Of a DNA stretch of 64,000 nucleotides, positions 48,701 through 60,100 are shown in pieces. The DNA comes from Phoronis australis (taxonomy: Eukaryota > Phoronida > Phoronidae). The notes under the pieces were generated by a model that saw only the letters and a list, made by a program, of their open reading frames with translations, searched no databases and was not told the DNA's origin. Made by a program: the position numbers and the translations under genes. Location of the stretch: the NCBI GenBank assembly GCA_002633005.1, contig NMRA01000028.1, positions 1,131,688-1,195,687 of the forward strand, given 5' to 3'. Position 1 is the stretch's first letter. Each line of letters begins with the position of its first letter.

Positions 48701-49015
48701 CATCTGCCCCTGTAATTACAGAGTAACTGTGAATCATGAAACAATGAAGTATATCTTGTACATGTATAGTTTCTTTCTGTTCTTTCAATGACTTTCATGA
48801 CTTTTGTGATTAAATCAAAATTTGCATCAAACAAATCAAGAAGATAACATAGAAAACTTATAAACTTTTAAGGGTAACATTTAAATAGTACCAATATCAT
48901 TAGGCTCTGTGATGCTTTTACTAAATATCTATAATGGTTATGAGTAAATTTGCATCAAATGTAACAAAACAAAAAGATAGCTTATAAAACTAACATCCAA
49001 CTCAAACAAATATTT
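39760..49015. other. No supported gene
   Basis: Over 9 kb of A/T-rich sequence with scattered short open frames that have no recognisable domain and no paired splice sites with consistent phase. It may be intergenic DNA or a long intron of an unseen gene. Confidence 0.4.
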
Positions 49016-49020
49016 CCCTT

Positions 49021-49352
49021 ATCAAACTTTTCCTTCGAGAAGTCCTTCGCTGAGTTCCCAAAATCGATAACTGTTCATTTTTAACACTGCGCGCTGCAGG
49101 TTGTATGACGTCATGTCCCCTGGCGTGCGCCGTTGAGGGGAACTGAACGACGGTATGCTTTTGATAAGAGGAGCTCGAGTTGGATAGAATAAAAACATCG
49201 GAGGCCTCCTAAGGTGACCCTCTATGCGCAAAAAGTATTTATAACAACTTGACTTTGATGTTTTAATCAGTGTGAGGCATAATTCACTTAAAAGCTTGCG
49301 GCGTATATTGGAGCTTCACCGTCTCTACCGGCCAGCTAGAGATGGTGGTCTA
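49021..49352. repeat. Repeat family C, copy 1 (rearranged)
   Basis: The part 49159-49352 matches 59908-60100 in the same orientation (TTTTGATAA, CATCGG, CAGTGTGAGGC, AAAGCTTG, CACCGTCTCTA). The part 49021-49150 matches 59815-59912 in inverted orientation (ATGACGTCAT, GCGCGCAGTGTTAA, AAGTTTGATAA). The two parts therefore meet head to head. Confidence 0.65.
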
Positions 49353-49813
49353 GCCGACTCCAGGTTCAGCCTACCTACAAGAACATATCGAACATGGTTT
49401 GCTTTTTATTGTTCTTGAATCGCTACTTTCCCCACAATTAAACAAACAGGATACATGTTTTTGTCTTCACGACGAATTTCGCTGGGTACAACCACCCTAC
49501 TGACTACTGACGTACTGTCGAGCCTTGGAGGGTAGCCTACGACCACTTTGATTGCTACTTGACTTGAATATGAGCTCACTTGCCATTACACCAGTCACGC
49601 TACTAAGTCTGCAAGTCTTATCCAAAAGTTACAACCGGATTTGGACATACATGTCCTTTTTATCTCTCTGGTTGTGACATCCAAACAGAGCTCAACTGAC
49701 AGGCGTGTTACTGGGCAGTGTACACTTCTGACTCCACAAAAAGTCCCGCATTTCAAAATGGCGGCAATCAACAATAAGGTGTACGGACGTGTGTTCGGGA
49801 AATAAGAATTTCC

Positions 49814-50160
49814 GGGCGTTTTATTAATACCAAATAAACGTCCAGACGTTTAATCGGAAGAGTGGGGCCTGTAAACAGAAAGTCATAGTTTTTGCTGACT
49901 TTGACGTTTTTACTTAAAAACGTTTTCAAATTTTATGTTAATAAATGCATAGTTCGTCAACACTTTGTTCGTTTTTATCAACGAAAAATGCTCCACAAAA
50001 CTGAATTTATGACAAAAACTTAACTGGTATTTTCCGCATAAATGCCCCACTATCTGAACACTTCACAGCAGAAGTTGTTGGGCGTTTATTCGGCATAATT
50101 TCTCTAATAAACGCCCATGAGAGTTTCATCAAGTGGGCTTATTTACGGAAAATCTCGGTA
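49814..50160. mobile_element. Palindrome-rich element with repeated GGGCGTTTATT motif
   Basis: GGGCGTTTTATT at 49814, AAATAAACGTCC just after it, GGGCGTTTATT at 50080 and its exact inverse AATAAACGCCC at 50106 give two hairpins near the ends. The right hairpin has an 11-bp perfect stem and a 15-base loop. It is probably a small DNA-transposon derivative. The outer ends are uncertain. Confidence 0.5.
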
Positions 50161-50228
50161 GTAGGTTATTATGCGGTCATTGCACGGGAATTGGCGAAAA
50201 ATGTGGATTATAACTTCACTGTGTGCTA

Positions 50229-50400
50229 TTCACTACTTGCACGAATTCGCCGTTACGCTTGAGAACGAAGTGTTGTGTCCAAACTACAGTGGAACACGGG
50301 CGCTTTAACGTTTGCATTGTTAAAAGTGATGCTAAAACGAGTCTTAGAAACCACACTGGACAGCAGAAATTTTTGTAGCGCCAACAAAAGGCGCAGGTTT
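50229..50400 (-). repeat. Dispersed repeat family A, copy 3 (inverted)
   Basis: The complement of this stretch carries AGCGTAACGGCGAATTCGTG and AGTTTGGACACAACAC as in copies 1 and 2. The end that should contain GCACTTTGGTGGCGC is partly eroded. Confidence 0.65.
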
Positions 50401-50497
50401 TTAGTTGGTGAATGTTATTAGCCTGGATTGCTGTGTCTCGTGAAGATACACGTATTTACTCGTCACAGCTACCTCGGCTGATATCTTGCACCCATGA

Positions 50498-50504
50498 TAT
50501 AAAA
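50498..50504 (+). promoter_or_regulatory. Possible TATA box upstream of the cholinesterase gene
   Basis: TATAAAA lies about 460 bases before the ATG. A CATTTCAG acceptor-like site at 50937-50944 just before the start codon would allow a spliced 5' leader. Both are only suggestive. Confidence 0.2.
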
Positions 50505-50960
50505 TCGCGTGGTTTAACACATCTGTCACTGGCGCTCCTCTGTGCGCAGTTTGTCGTGTTCCTTACAAATAAGCAAGTTTTGGAGAACTAAGCCATTTGA
50601 ATTTTCCTGGCAAGTCGTTCTCTTTTGTAATCGTTCACGCCAAATTCCGCCTGCGAACATTTTCCGGCTGTGTTTTAAGTTGCAGGTTGGCAAGGTCTGG
50701 TTTAGTATAGCTGTCTGATTTAAAGTTACGGCCCCTTTTTCCTCAGAGAGCAAGTTACGGCGGATATCACAGGTGTGGCAAGTTCTGTGGACTCTACGTT
50801 AGAGTAGCGCTCTGATTAATCAATTACGTTGAAGTAAGCCTGTTTCACTGCCAGATATATTTGGACCACCAATCAATTAAGGCCGATAGACTCGCGTTTG
50901 TACACAAATGCTAGGACAACTAAAACAAGTTGATCTCATTTCAGGTAAGCCACCTTCGCC

Positions 50961-52477
50961 ATGGATACGGTGTTGGGCTGCATGAAATTCGTCGTTGTTT
51001 TCGCGTCAGTAGTTGCCAACGGTTCTTCGTCCTGGCCAGATCCTGTGAGAGATACACAGAAGGGGCCCGTACGGGGCAAAAGTCAAAAAGTTCTGGATAA
51101 AGTTGTAGAGACGTATTATGGTATACCGTTCGCTAAACCCCCGACTGGAGAACTGCGCTTCAGACCCCCTGTGCCGAACGATCCGTGGGCTCATCCAATC
51201 AATGCAACTCAGTTACCAAATTCGTGTATGCAAGTGGAAGACACGTTTTTTGGTAATTTTTCTGGTTCCACCATGTGGAATGCTAACACAAACGTTTCGG
51301 AGGACTGTTTGTATTTAAACGTGGTCGTGCCTAAAACACCCGTAAAACCCAAAGCTGTTATTGTTTGGATATTTGGTGGCGGGTTTTATAGTGGATCCGC
51401 AACATTAGATATCTATGATTTGAAAATATTGGCGGCTGCAAACAACATTATTGCAGTGTCCATGCAATACCGTGTCGGTGCGTTGGGGTTTTTGTATTTG
51501 AGCCACCCAGAGGCACCGGGTAACGCTGGCATGCTTGACCAGCTCGCAGCCTTGGAGTGGGTGCAAACCAATATCAAATACTTCGATGGAGATCCCGACA
51601 AAGTGACGTTGTTTGGAGAGAGCGCCGGGGCGGTCAGCGTCAGCCTCCATCTGCTGTCTCCCCTCAGTCGCAATACATTTAGAAGCGCAATCATGAATAG
51701 CGGCTCTGCGCTGGCCTCCTGGGGAACTGAAAAACACGAAGGAGCTATCTTAAGGGCAAACAAGGTAGCAAAAAATCTCGGGTGTCAGAAAACGGATGTG
51801 AGAGAAATGATACATTGCCTTCGACAAAAACCCGCCAAAGACATCGTTAAAGAGGAATGGATCTCCAGCGGGATTTGTCAATTTCCACACGTGCCCGTTG
51901 TCGACGGCCACTTCCTTGTCGAAACTCCTGAAATGTCACTAAAACGTGGAAACTTCAAGCGTTGCCCCATAATTGTGGGTAATAACCTCAACGAAGCATC
52001 CTTCTTCATGGTTTACGAGTTAAAAGATTTTTTTAACCTCAAGACAGATAGCGCGATCACACGAAAAAACTATACCCTAATCATGGACAAATTTTTTGAC
52101 TTTTATCCTCAGTGGCCGCGTGAAAACAACCGGTTCGGGTTGGAGGCTATACAGTTTCAGTACATCGACTGGAGGAACCCGCTAGACACTATCTCCCTGA
52201 GGAATTCTGTCGAAGCGGCGGTTGGCGATGCCTGCTTTGTGTGTAATGTAATGGAATTTTCAAAATATTACGCAGACGCTGGTGTAGAAGTGTACTACTA
52301 TTACTACACACACATGTACTCCCAGAATCCCTGGCCTAAGTGGATGGGTGTGATACACGGCTATGAACTAGTTATGATGTTTGGGGAACCTTTAAGAAAA
52401 CACTCGAAATACACCAGAGAGGAAAAGCAGTTTAGCAGGAGAATAATGAAGTATATCACAAACTTTGCCAAATCAGG
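50961..52477 (+). CDS. Cholinesterase exon 1: signal peptide and most of the catalytic domain
   Basis: The ATG lies in a good context (CGCCATGG) and begins a hydrophobic leader (CMKFVVVFASVVA). The exon carries all three triad residues and ends ...NFAKSG with the donor GTAAGG in phase 2. Having almost the whole hydrolase domain in one exon is seen in several animal AChE genes. Confidence 0.95.
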
Positions 52478-55400
52478 GTAAGGACTATGTTTCTTTTACG
52501 GCTTTCTAACCAATATTTGTGTACATGAAGGCATTTGAACCTTTCAGCACTTGAAGCCCTTTAACTCTGGAACTTGACTGTCAAAAACGACGACTTCACT
52601 ATTCAGTGAAAAGTTATGAAATCTTCAGCATTCACAGCTACTGGAAGGCCACGATAGTACCGTAGTCAATCCTCGCAGACATTTTCAGACAACAGAAAAC
52701 AGAGACATATTTCCCACATTTCGTGTGAAAAAAATCACTTCATTGAAAAATTCAACAATCCCCGTGAAAATAGTTATTGTTAGCAATAAGAACTAGGTCA
52801 CGTGACTACAGACAGTTGGCATGATTTGCCTTTTCATAATGCTCTTGGAGTCGGAAAAGATAAGGGCCCGGATGTATAAAAGTTAGGCCTATACACAGGA
52901 GACATGGTATCACCACGCATCACGTTTACTATTTTTTAACAATGTACTTCAGGTAATGCAACCATCAAAATTATCAAGCGGTTTTAAAGTTTTGTTCGAC
53001 GCAGCCCTGATGATTTGATGACGTCACGGGTTAAGAAGCTATTTGAAGAACCGTAATTCTTGACGATGGCAGCCTCATTCAGTTACCTTAAAGGGATATT
53101 TAACCCTGTTTCAACTACGAAAAGTGACCGAGTGCATGACACAGTCTCAATAGTGACTCGACTATGTCACCTAAATTTTCAGTGCATTTATGGAATTTGT
53201 GCAAACATTGATTGCCAGGTCAAGTTTTACCTTCGATACACAGGGACACTAAGCTATTATTTCGAATTCTTAAAATTGCTTAAATATATATAGGAACTTT
53301 TTCATGCAACATTCCAATTTTAGTACTAATCCCTATTTATTTTCACTGAAATAAGAGCTAAATTTTTGGACATAAATTGTTAAAAATGTCAGTAAAAGAA
53401 GAAATAGCAATCAAAATAAAATTATACAAAAATACCACATTGGTAAGTGCACAAGGTCCACAAACGCGCTGAAAATTTAGTAAACATAGTTGAGCCCCTA
53501 TTAGGACTCTTTCATGCAACCGGCCTATCTCTTCAATATCTGAGACAAATATAGTGTTCTGTAACAATCCTGAATGTTCACAAATCTGGAGGATGTCTGA
53601 AGTATCAACTACATGACTTGCCAAGAGGTTAAATAGTAAAAACACCTGCTGGACCAAATTAAAGAAATTTTCTGTGTATTTGATTTTTCCGACATACAGT
53701 AACGTATTACGCGTCAGTTTAGCGTAGTATGCATCTTAAATCCTGATTTACCATCTAGATAACGTTCGTTATGCCCAGCGTGTATTTACAAACCAACAAA
53801 CATGCAGAATTTCAATTTTAGAAAATTCTCACGTTCTTTATATATTACCCAACGAAAATGGTGGGCCTACTGCAAGTATAACCAGTTAGAAATTTAGTCT
53901 TACGCTCCACATAACTATTTGAGTAAATTTTCTGAAAATATACAGATAACTGCTAGTTACTAAGACAATTTCTAAAAATTATGTCTGGACTGATGGGCTC
54001 ATAATTACTTAGCTAAACGTCTGTAAGTAATTGTAAAGTGGAAGCGTTACACCAAATTACTGTTTTAATTCTTAAGTCACTTTCATGAAACAACCCACTG
54101 CCATTGATATCTGCTCATTCCAATGCTAAGAAACTTTAGGGAGCTAGTTTTTTTGTCACTGCCAAGTTATGATCTGTAGAGAAGCAACACGAGAAGTTAC
54201 ACTCTGCAACTGCTGGTTCTGAGTTGTATTTGAAAGCGAACATTTGGCTCGATTTCCTCGTGTGATCGTCCATCTGTAGTCTGATGGGTGTTGCCATTCT
54301 TTGACGTCACAATTTAAAAATATATCGCAAATTAGTGAGAGTTTGTACTTCTGCGAACAGCCGTCGGCATCGAGCCAAAGATACAAATTGTATGCCAGTT
54401 TATATCAGTCTTCATTTTGTTGCGGGCGTGATATTTTGACGTTATAGAACCACGTAAATCTGATGAAAATAATCCGACATTTGAACAGGCTGTTACTCGG
54501 AACAGGCGAGTTAACAATTGACAACGTACACATAGTATTATAATTTTGAGCAGATTAACTTATCTCTTAAAATGTTGTTTTGCAAAATTTATTCATTATT
54601 TGTCTGCGATAAAACAAAAGCTTTGTTAAAATGTCCGTTGCAGACGTGTTCACTTGCCACCGTATGCAAATTTTAGTCCAAAGAGTCAAACTACAGTAGA
54701 AATGCACAAAACGGCTTTTAAAAAGATACCAGTTCTTGGTTTTGTTGGTAAAGAGACTATAAACCTGCTTTCTCTCACAAAAACTAACTTTTGATTTAGA
54801 CACTTACCGTGATGAAATTGGTTTTAAAATTTCTTTAATTAAATAAAGGTGATTTTTTACCTTAAGACTAGGCTTTATGAATTGACTTATCATGGCGGTT
54901 CATTGCATGCGGCAGCGACCAACATAGTCTCAACGAACTTTTCATTTTCTTCAGCCCAAAGAACACTTGGCATTTCAGCCAGGGGCAATGAAATCAATTT
55001 TAGAGGGGTAAGTGGTCCAAATCAAAAGTTTGCTTCTTGGATGGAAGTCGGGTCTATAGCCGCTACGTGACGTCAAACAGTAGCCAATTGTATCCGTCTC
55101 TGAGGCTTGTACTGGTCTAAATATCTAAATACTAGACTAGCGAAGATTTTTAATTGTTTCATTTCACCAATCATTAGCCATCTTAATGTTAAGAATGTAA
55201 AAATAAAACAATTAATAACAAGAAATCCATTATAAAATACGGCATTTCGCTTTGTTAGCTATGGCCCATCTTTAGGTGGGTACAAGTAAATTATTAATGG
55301 TCAGATATGATGTCAACTGAACCACAATGCACGAAAGAAAACTAACAATAGCTTAGCGTAGTTACAGGCTGAAAGAGGTCTGGATTACAACGAAATCCTG

Positions 55401-58225
55401 GTAATTTAAGTTAGAGTATCAAGGTTCGCACGATTGCACCTTTCGAATGGACGTTAATGGTTGTATCTGATGATAGATAATATTTCTCCTGTTTGAGGAT
55501 TATACGCAAACAAATACATGCTAAATGTTTCAATGTAATACAGAATTTTCCGTCCTCTTCTCCAGAGATCCGAACGTTGAACCGGGAAAAAGGAGTCGGA
55601 ACGAGTGGCCACTTTATACTACATTGCGAGGAGAATACTTAGAACTGAATCCTAAATATTTACACAACAGAGACAAGTCAGCCGCAATAGGACGTCACTT
55701 GAAAGCAAGAGAGTGTGCATTTTGGAACAACTATCTGGAGCGTCTGGTAATCGGAACAGGTAAATCTATTGACTAATTTGCACCTCGTATGAGAACTCTT
55801 GGTGATAGTGCTGATGTTTTCTTGACTGCTTGCACTCTGTCCTCACTTAATACTCGGGTTATCACCATTCCTGCATCTGTTTCCGGTAAAGAGTGGGTTG
55901 AAGAAAAAAGTAACATTCTCATCAATGAAAAACACGACTTAACTTTAATTGACCAAGAAATTAAGACGCCACGTAACAAACTATTTCTTCATTTTGGTTG
56001 CTAACATTAGTGATGATAATGAAATTGCAGGCGAGTTCCTTCACCTGATAGTTGCATAAGTTGACACAGTGCAGTCTGCCTGCGATACTAATTTAGAAAA
56101 GGCTCAAGAATAAGTGCCCAAGATATATGTGTGTAATGTCCATCGATTTTAAAGGAGAGTATGTAACGAGAGAGACAAGGGCATAAAATTGAAATTAAAG
56201 GGATATTGTCTACGTGAAATGTTATTTTCTGAGATGAGCCTTAGCGTAGATTCGGAGTCTGCACCACCAGCCATCGCAACTCAGTGATCAAATTTATTCC
56301 CAACTAAAGATGAGCTCAATATAGCCCGGGTTGCCATTCAGTTATGCCCTAGCATTCAGCTCAACAATTGGAAGGCTGTCGTTAATGGCCAATGTAAACT
56401 AATTCTCATCACTATGAAGAATGGTAGGATATTATGTATTACATGCCTTGTTTTCATAGAGCGAATGCAGAGGTCACTGCTGTCATTTTTAGAAGGCTTC
56501 TTTGTTACTTGACAGACGTGCTATCCGTACTCACTCCATGGAAACATGACGTAATAATTTACACCAATCCTTCCCTTTTTCACGATTATGTGAATTAGTA
56601 CAGAGTGAAAATCAAAGAGAGTCTTGCCATTGCTAAGCTCAGTGCTAGGGTGTCACTGAATGGCATTCTGGGCTCCGTTGAGTTCACCCGTTGTGGATAT
56701 TAAGTTTAATCATTTGTTTATTTATTGTTGCTACTATGTCACACGCTGTTTTCAGTTGATCTTGATTAGTATTGACTCTTTTGAGGGTTTTCTATTTCCT
56801 TGATGTTGGTGGACTGATTTACCATCGAAACGTTGGACAGCGTATGCATGTAAAACAATATGTTATCAGCAATCATCCTCATTTTGATTCCGCTAACTTG
56901 CACAAAAAGAAACACCGTGAACCGGAAAAGCATTTTAGGTGCATTGGGCTGGTGAAGTCATCGACCTTCATTTTAACGAATGTCAGGCAGACTGCGACGA
57001 GAATTGGCGATTTGTAATGAAATCACCACAACACAACGGATTTTGTTGTTTTAATGCGTTGGTCAAAGTTAAAAGCTTAAGAAGCCAGTCCTACCCAGCA
57101 GCGAACACAAAAATGCATTTTTCTGCCGTAAATCCGATAATGTCCCTTTAACAGTATTTCAATTTCGTACAAGAGATGGCAGCACTTTAAAATGTAGACT
57201 CATATTCCCTCCCGAGTTTGTCATTTTCATTTTTACTGCGACTGCCTGTCACAAATCACGTCTGAACATATTCTTGGTAACCCAACGCTAGATGTTTTAT
57301 TTGAATTGCTGAAAATTTCATATTTTGCGAGATTTTCCATGTCCTCTCATACTTATCGTGTTTTTTCCAATATCTATGAAAACGACACCGTAACTAACTC
57401 ATATCACTGAGGGCATGCTAAGCTTCGGACTGTGCTAGTGTTGTGTGAGTGTTATCCATATATCTTACTTTAAAGCACCCTTCTACTGTCTAACATTATG
57501 ATTCCACCGTTACCTTTCTTTGTCGGACCTTTTTCGCCAGTTATGAAATCTGCAAATCGGCTTCTCACGCAATACTGTTTCTTGCAATTCTGGGTATGCT
57601 AATGCTGCTATCTAACATCGTCTGCATTTTTGATGACGTCATTGGTTTGGTGTCACGTGTGTTTTCCCGCATGCACAGTATAACCAGCTTTTACCAGGTA
57701 ATTCTAACTTTATTACTGTGTGTTATGAACAAATGGTGTTTTTCTCGACAATACAACTATGTATTTGATATTAGATCAAAGAGGACACACAAGCGCTTAA
57801 TATTTTATCAAACAATTATAGACCTACCTGTAATAGCTGCAATGCAAATTGGCGCTAGAAATTCTAAGAAATACAATTACCTTTCCCATGCGTATCATTT
57901 AGTGCATATTTTCACAAAATCAATATTTTAAAGTCAAATTTATGGTTGAAGATGCTAACGTATTACGTAGTCTTTTTACTTTTTATCTGCTACATGTACA
58001 TATGCAGCAACGTCTAAGAAATTCTTCACAGAAGTATCTTTCTCGTATTAGCTGATCTGACGTACCATGCTGAAGGATTCTCTTTACGTTTTAGCCGACA
58101 TAACAGAACAAGAGCGTCAGTGGAAAATTCAATTCAACGAATGGAGTACGAAGTACATGGTTGACTGGAAGAACCAGTACGCACAATACGTCAACAAGTA
58201 CACGCCCAACTGTGACGGCGACTGA
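50961..58225 (+). CDS. Acetylcholinesterase (three coding exons, T-type tail)
   Basis: Coding exons 50961-52477, 55566-55759 and 58095-58225 join in phases 2 and 1 to give 613 residues, the usual size of a T-form AChE. The enzyme hydrolyses acetylcholine outside the cell. The order is a signal peptide (about residues 1-23), the alpha/beta hydrolase domain, and a 43-residue amphipathic tail. Catalytic residues are Ser221 (GESAG), Glu345 and His466. The oxyanion glycines are 139-141, the choline-binding Trp is 106, and the peripheral-site residues Asp94, Tyr143, Trp300 and Tyr352 are present. Cys89-Cys116, Cys275-Cys286 and Cys428 with the exon-2 Cys form the three family disulfides. The acyl pocket has Cys306 and Phe308 instead of two Phe. 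The aromatic gorge and anionic subsite favour cholinesterase over a neuroligin or general carboxylesterase. Whether it acts as AChE or a broader cholinesterase needs assay. Confidence 0.95.
52478..55565 (+). other. Cholinesterase intron 1
   Basis: Intron of 3088 bases. It contains an inverted repeat: 53120-53215 and the inverse of 53435-53525 share GAGTGCATGA-like, CTCAACTATGT-like and TAAATTTTCAGYGC blocks. No other gene was recognised in it. Confidence 0.8.
55566..55759 (+). CDS. Cholinesterase exon 2: end of the catalytic domain
   Basis: Acceptor CCTCTTCTCCAG and donor GTAAAT. It reads GDPNVEP, then WPLYTT, then LNPKYL and the strongly conserved CAFWNNYLERL with the last disulfide cysteine. 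Phase 2 in, phase 1 out. Confidence 0.95.
55760..58094 (+). other. Cholinesterase intron 2
   Basis: Intron of 2335 bases. At 55789-57150 several plus-strand open pieces in shifting frames (for example LGDSADVFLTACTLSSLNTR at about 55798) suggest a decayed coding element of unknown type. A CRE-like TGACGTCA lies at about 57634. Confidence 0.6.
58095..58225 (+). CDS. Cholinesterase exon 3: T-peptide (tryptophan amphiphilic tetramerization tail) and stop
   Basis: The acceptor TTACGTTTTAG is followed by ADITEQERQWKIQFNEW, then STKYMVDWKNQYAQYV, and a penultimate-region Cys before the TGA at 58223-58225. The aromatic spacing (W, F, W, Y, W, Y, Y) and the Cys near the end match the T-type tail that forms tetramers around the proline-rich peptides of ColQ or PRiMA in vertebrates. 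A possible polyadenylation signal AATAAA is at 58760-58765. Confidence 0.93.
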
Positions 58226-58759
58226 GTAGACAATCAAGTGGAAGATCAAATTAGCAGACGACTATATACAAGAACGAAAAACGAACAGAGAAAGTAAAAA
58301 CCCCGACCTATTTCTGTGCCGAGCTAGAATTGTTTACCGGGTGTGCCCATTTCACAAACGATGGACAGTTCAGCTTTATTTGGACTCTTGTGGTACAAAA
58401 TTGACGATAATGATATCTGTGTCACAATGAAAAACTCACGCCAAGGGTTCTGACACCTTTTGACACTGCTTTTAAATATAGTTCAGGAAGGTTATCCACG
58501 ATGCTACGGGTGTTTCACATATCTACCTGGTGACAGCACCTTATTATTGTTTATAATGTCTGAAACGTTCCTAGGGTGACGGGGATTGAAACAAAGATTT
58601 GAATATTCATTTGCTCATTACGTAATTATGCGACATTGAGTTGTTATCGTGGTGTATATGTATTTGATTTTTTTCTCATAAACAGTCTTCTTGTCGGTAT
58701 CAGTTAGGTGTGTTAAAACGCTAACTATATAAAGTCGACATCACATAATATGATGTAGT

Positions 58760-58765
58760 AATAAA
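58760..58765 (+). terminator. Polyadenylation signal candidate of the cholinesterase gene
   Basis: AATAAA about 535 bases after the stop codon. It is the first canonical hexamer noticed downstream. Confidence 0.4.
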
Positions 58766-58769
58766 TCCC

Positions 58770-59810
58770 ACCTGTTACGAGAATACTATACGCTATGAAT
58801 TACAGTGGCTTATTAATAACGGGTTATGTATTCCTGTAGATCCGTATCCCAGAACTTCGAGTTTTGGACATCACTGACAACACATACGAATGCAACGGTT
58901 CAAAACTTGACATTTCTTTCAAAATCTCTAAATTACACTTTTTAAAACCAAACATTTCCCTAGCAATATTCTACACGGAAATGTGTCCTCTTTCTCTTAC
59001 TCACTCTCTCAAACTTTCTTGATACTTTAGTATTACATTAAATTAGATCTGAAAACTAAAATCTTAAAACTAAGTCTGCAAACATATAGTAATCAGCCAA
59101 GTGGCAAAAGTACATGCACACTCAGGATGCAGACATTGAGAATACTCACGCACACCTCTTCCTGCTTCCAAACATCCCACGAGAATATAGGACTCGGCAT
59201 ACCTAGGCCTATTACTGTTCAGTAGGCGGTAGCGAATTTCACACATAGGCGTCTTGCAACCGGAAGAGCTTCCGCCCGGAAAGCTATTCACCAATAAAAA
59301 CGGACTCCGTTGAAACAAGGTCTCACGTGACTTTGGAACGCATGCAGATTGTTTCACGAGCTATACTTACTGAATTTTGGGCTCTTCATTTCTAGACCCA
59401 ACAATCTAGCCAAATAGCAATACCACGTAAGACCACGCAAAATCACTCGTGGGTTTCAGGACCTTCAGTAGCGTACTCTACCATATGGAAGGCGTCCACT
59501 GAAGAGACTGGTCGTTGAGGTTTGGATGCTTAATATGAGATAAACTTCTCTATTTCCGTTGCAGAAGTGAAGATTTATATACGTGTGTCATTTGCGAGTG
59601 TCTTGCGTCTACGGAACGCTTTCCAAGGGGTTGCCGAGCTTGTGTCCACCTTTCTTGGGAAAGAACGAGTAAACCTCCGCGAGCTTCTGTACTCAGTTCG
59701 CAATAGGTGGGAAAGGGGATATCCTTAAAGTTCAAACTGAAATAGGACGACTTTGCGATGGACTGTCCGTTCGCAAAATGACAGTGAAACCTGCTTGGCC
59801 CATTTGGTGT
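58770..59810. other. No supported gene
   Basis: Space between the cholinesterase gene and the repeat family C copy. No exon recognised. Confidence 0.4.
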
Positions 59811-59814
59811 GGGG

Positions 59815-60100
59815 GCTATGACGTCATACCACCTGCCGCGCGCAGTGTTAATAATGGCGAGTTTTCGATTTTGTGAACGAGGGACTGCTCGAAGAAAAAG
59901 TTTGATAACGGGTATTTCTTCGAGTTGAAAGGAATTAAATACATCGACGGCATCCTAATGTGTCCCTCGATGAGCAAAAGGTTTTTATAAAAACGTGATT
60001 TTGTTCTTTTGGTCAGTGTAAGGCTTAATTCGCCGAAAAGCTTCGGGCGTATGAAGCTCCTGTAGGAGTTACACCGTCTCTAGTCAGCTAGAGACGGTAG
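59815..60100 (+). repeat. Repeat family C, copy 2
   Basis: Contains TATGACGTCAT, GCGCGCAGTGTTAA, a GTTTGATAA step, and near the end a perfect hairpin CCGTCTCTAG-TCAG-CTAGAGACGG at about 60073-60096. Compare copy 1 at 49021-49352, whose first part is inverted. Confidence 0.65.
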
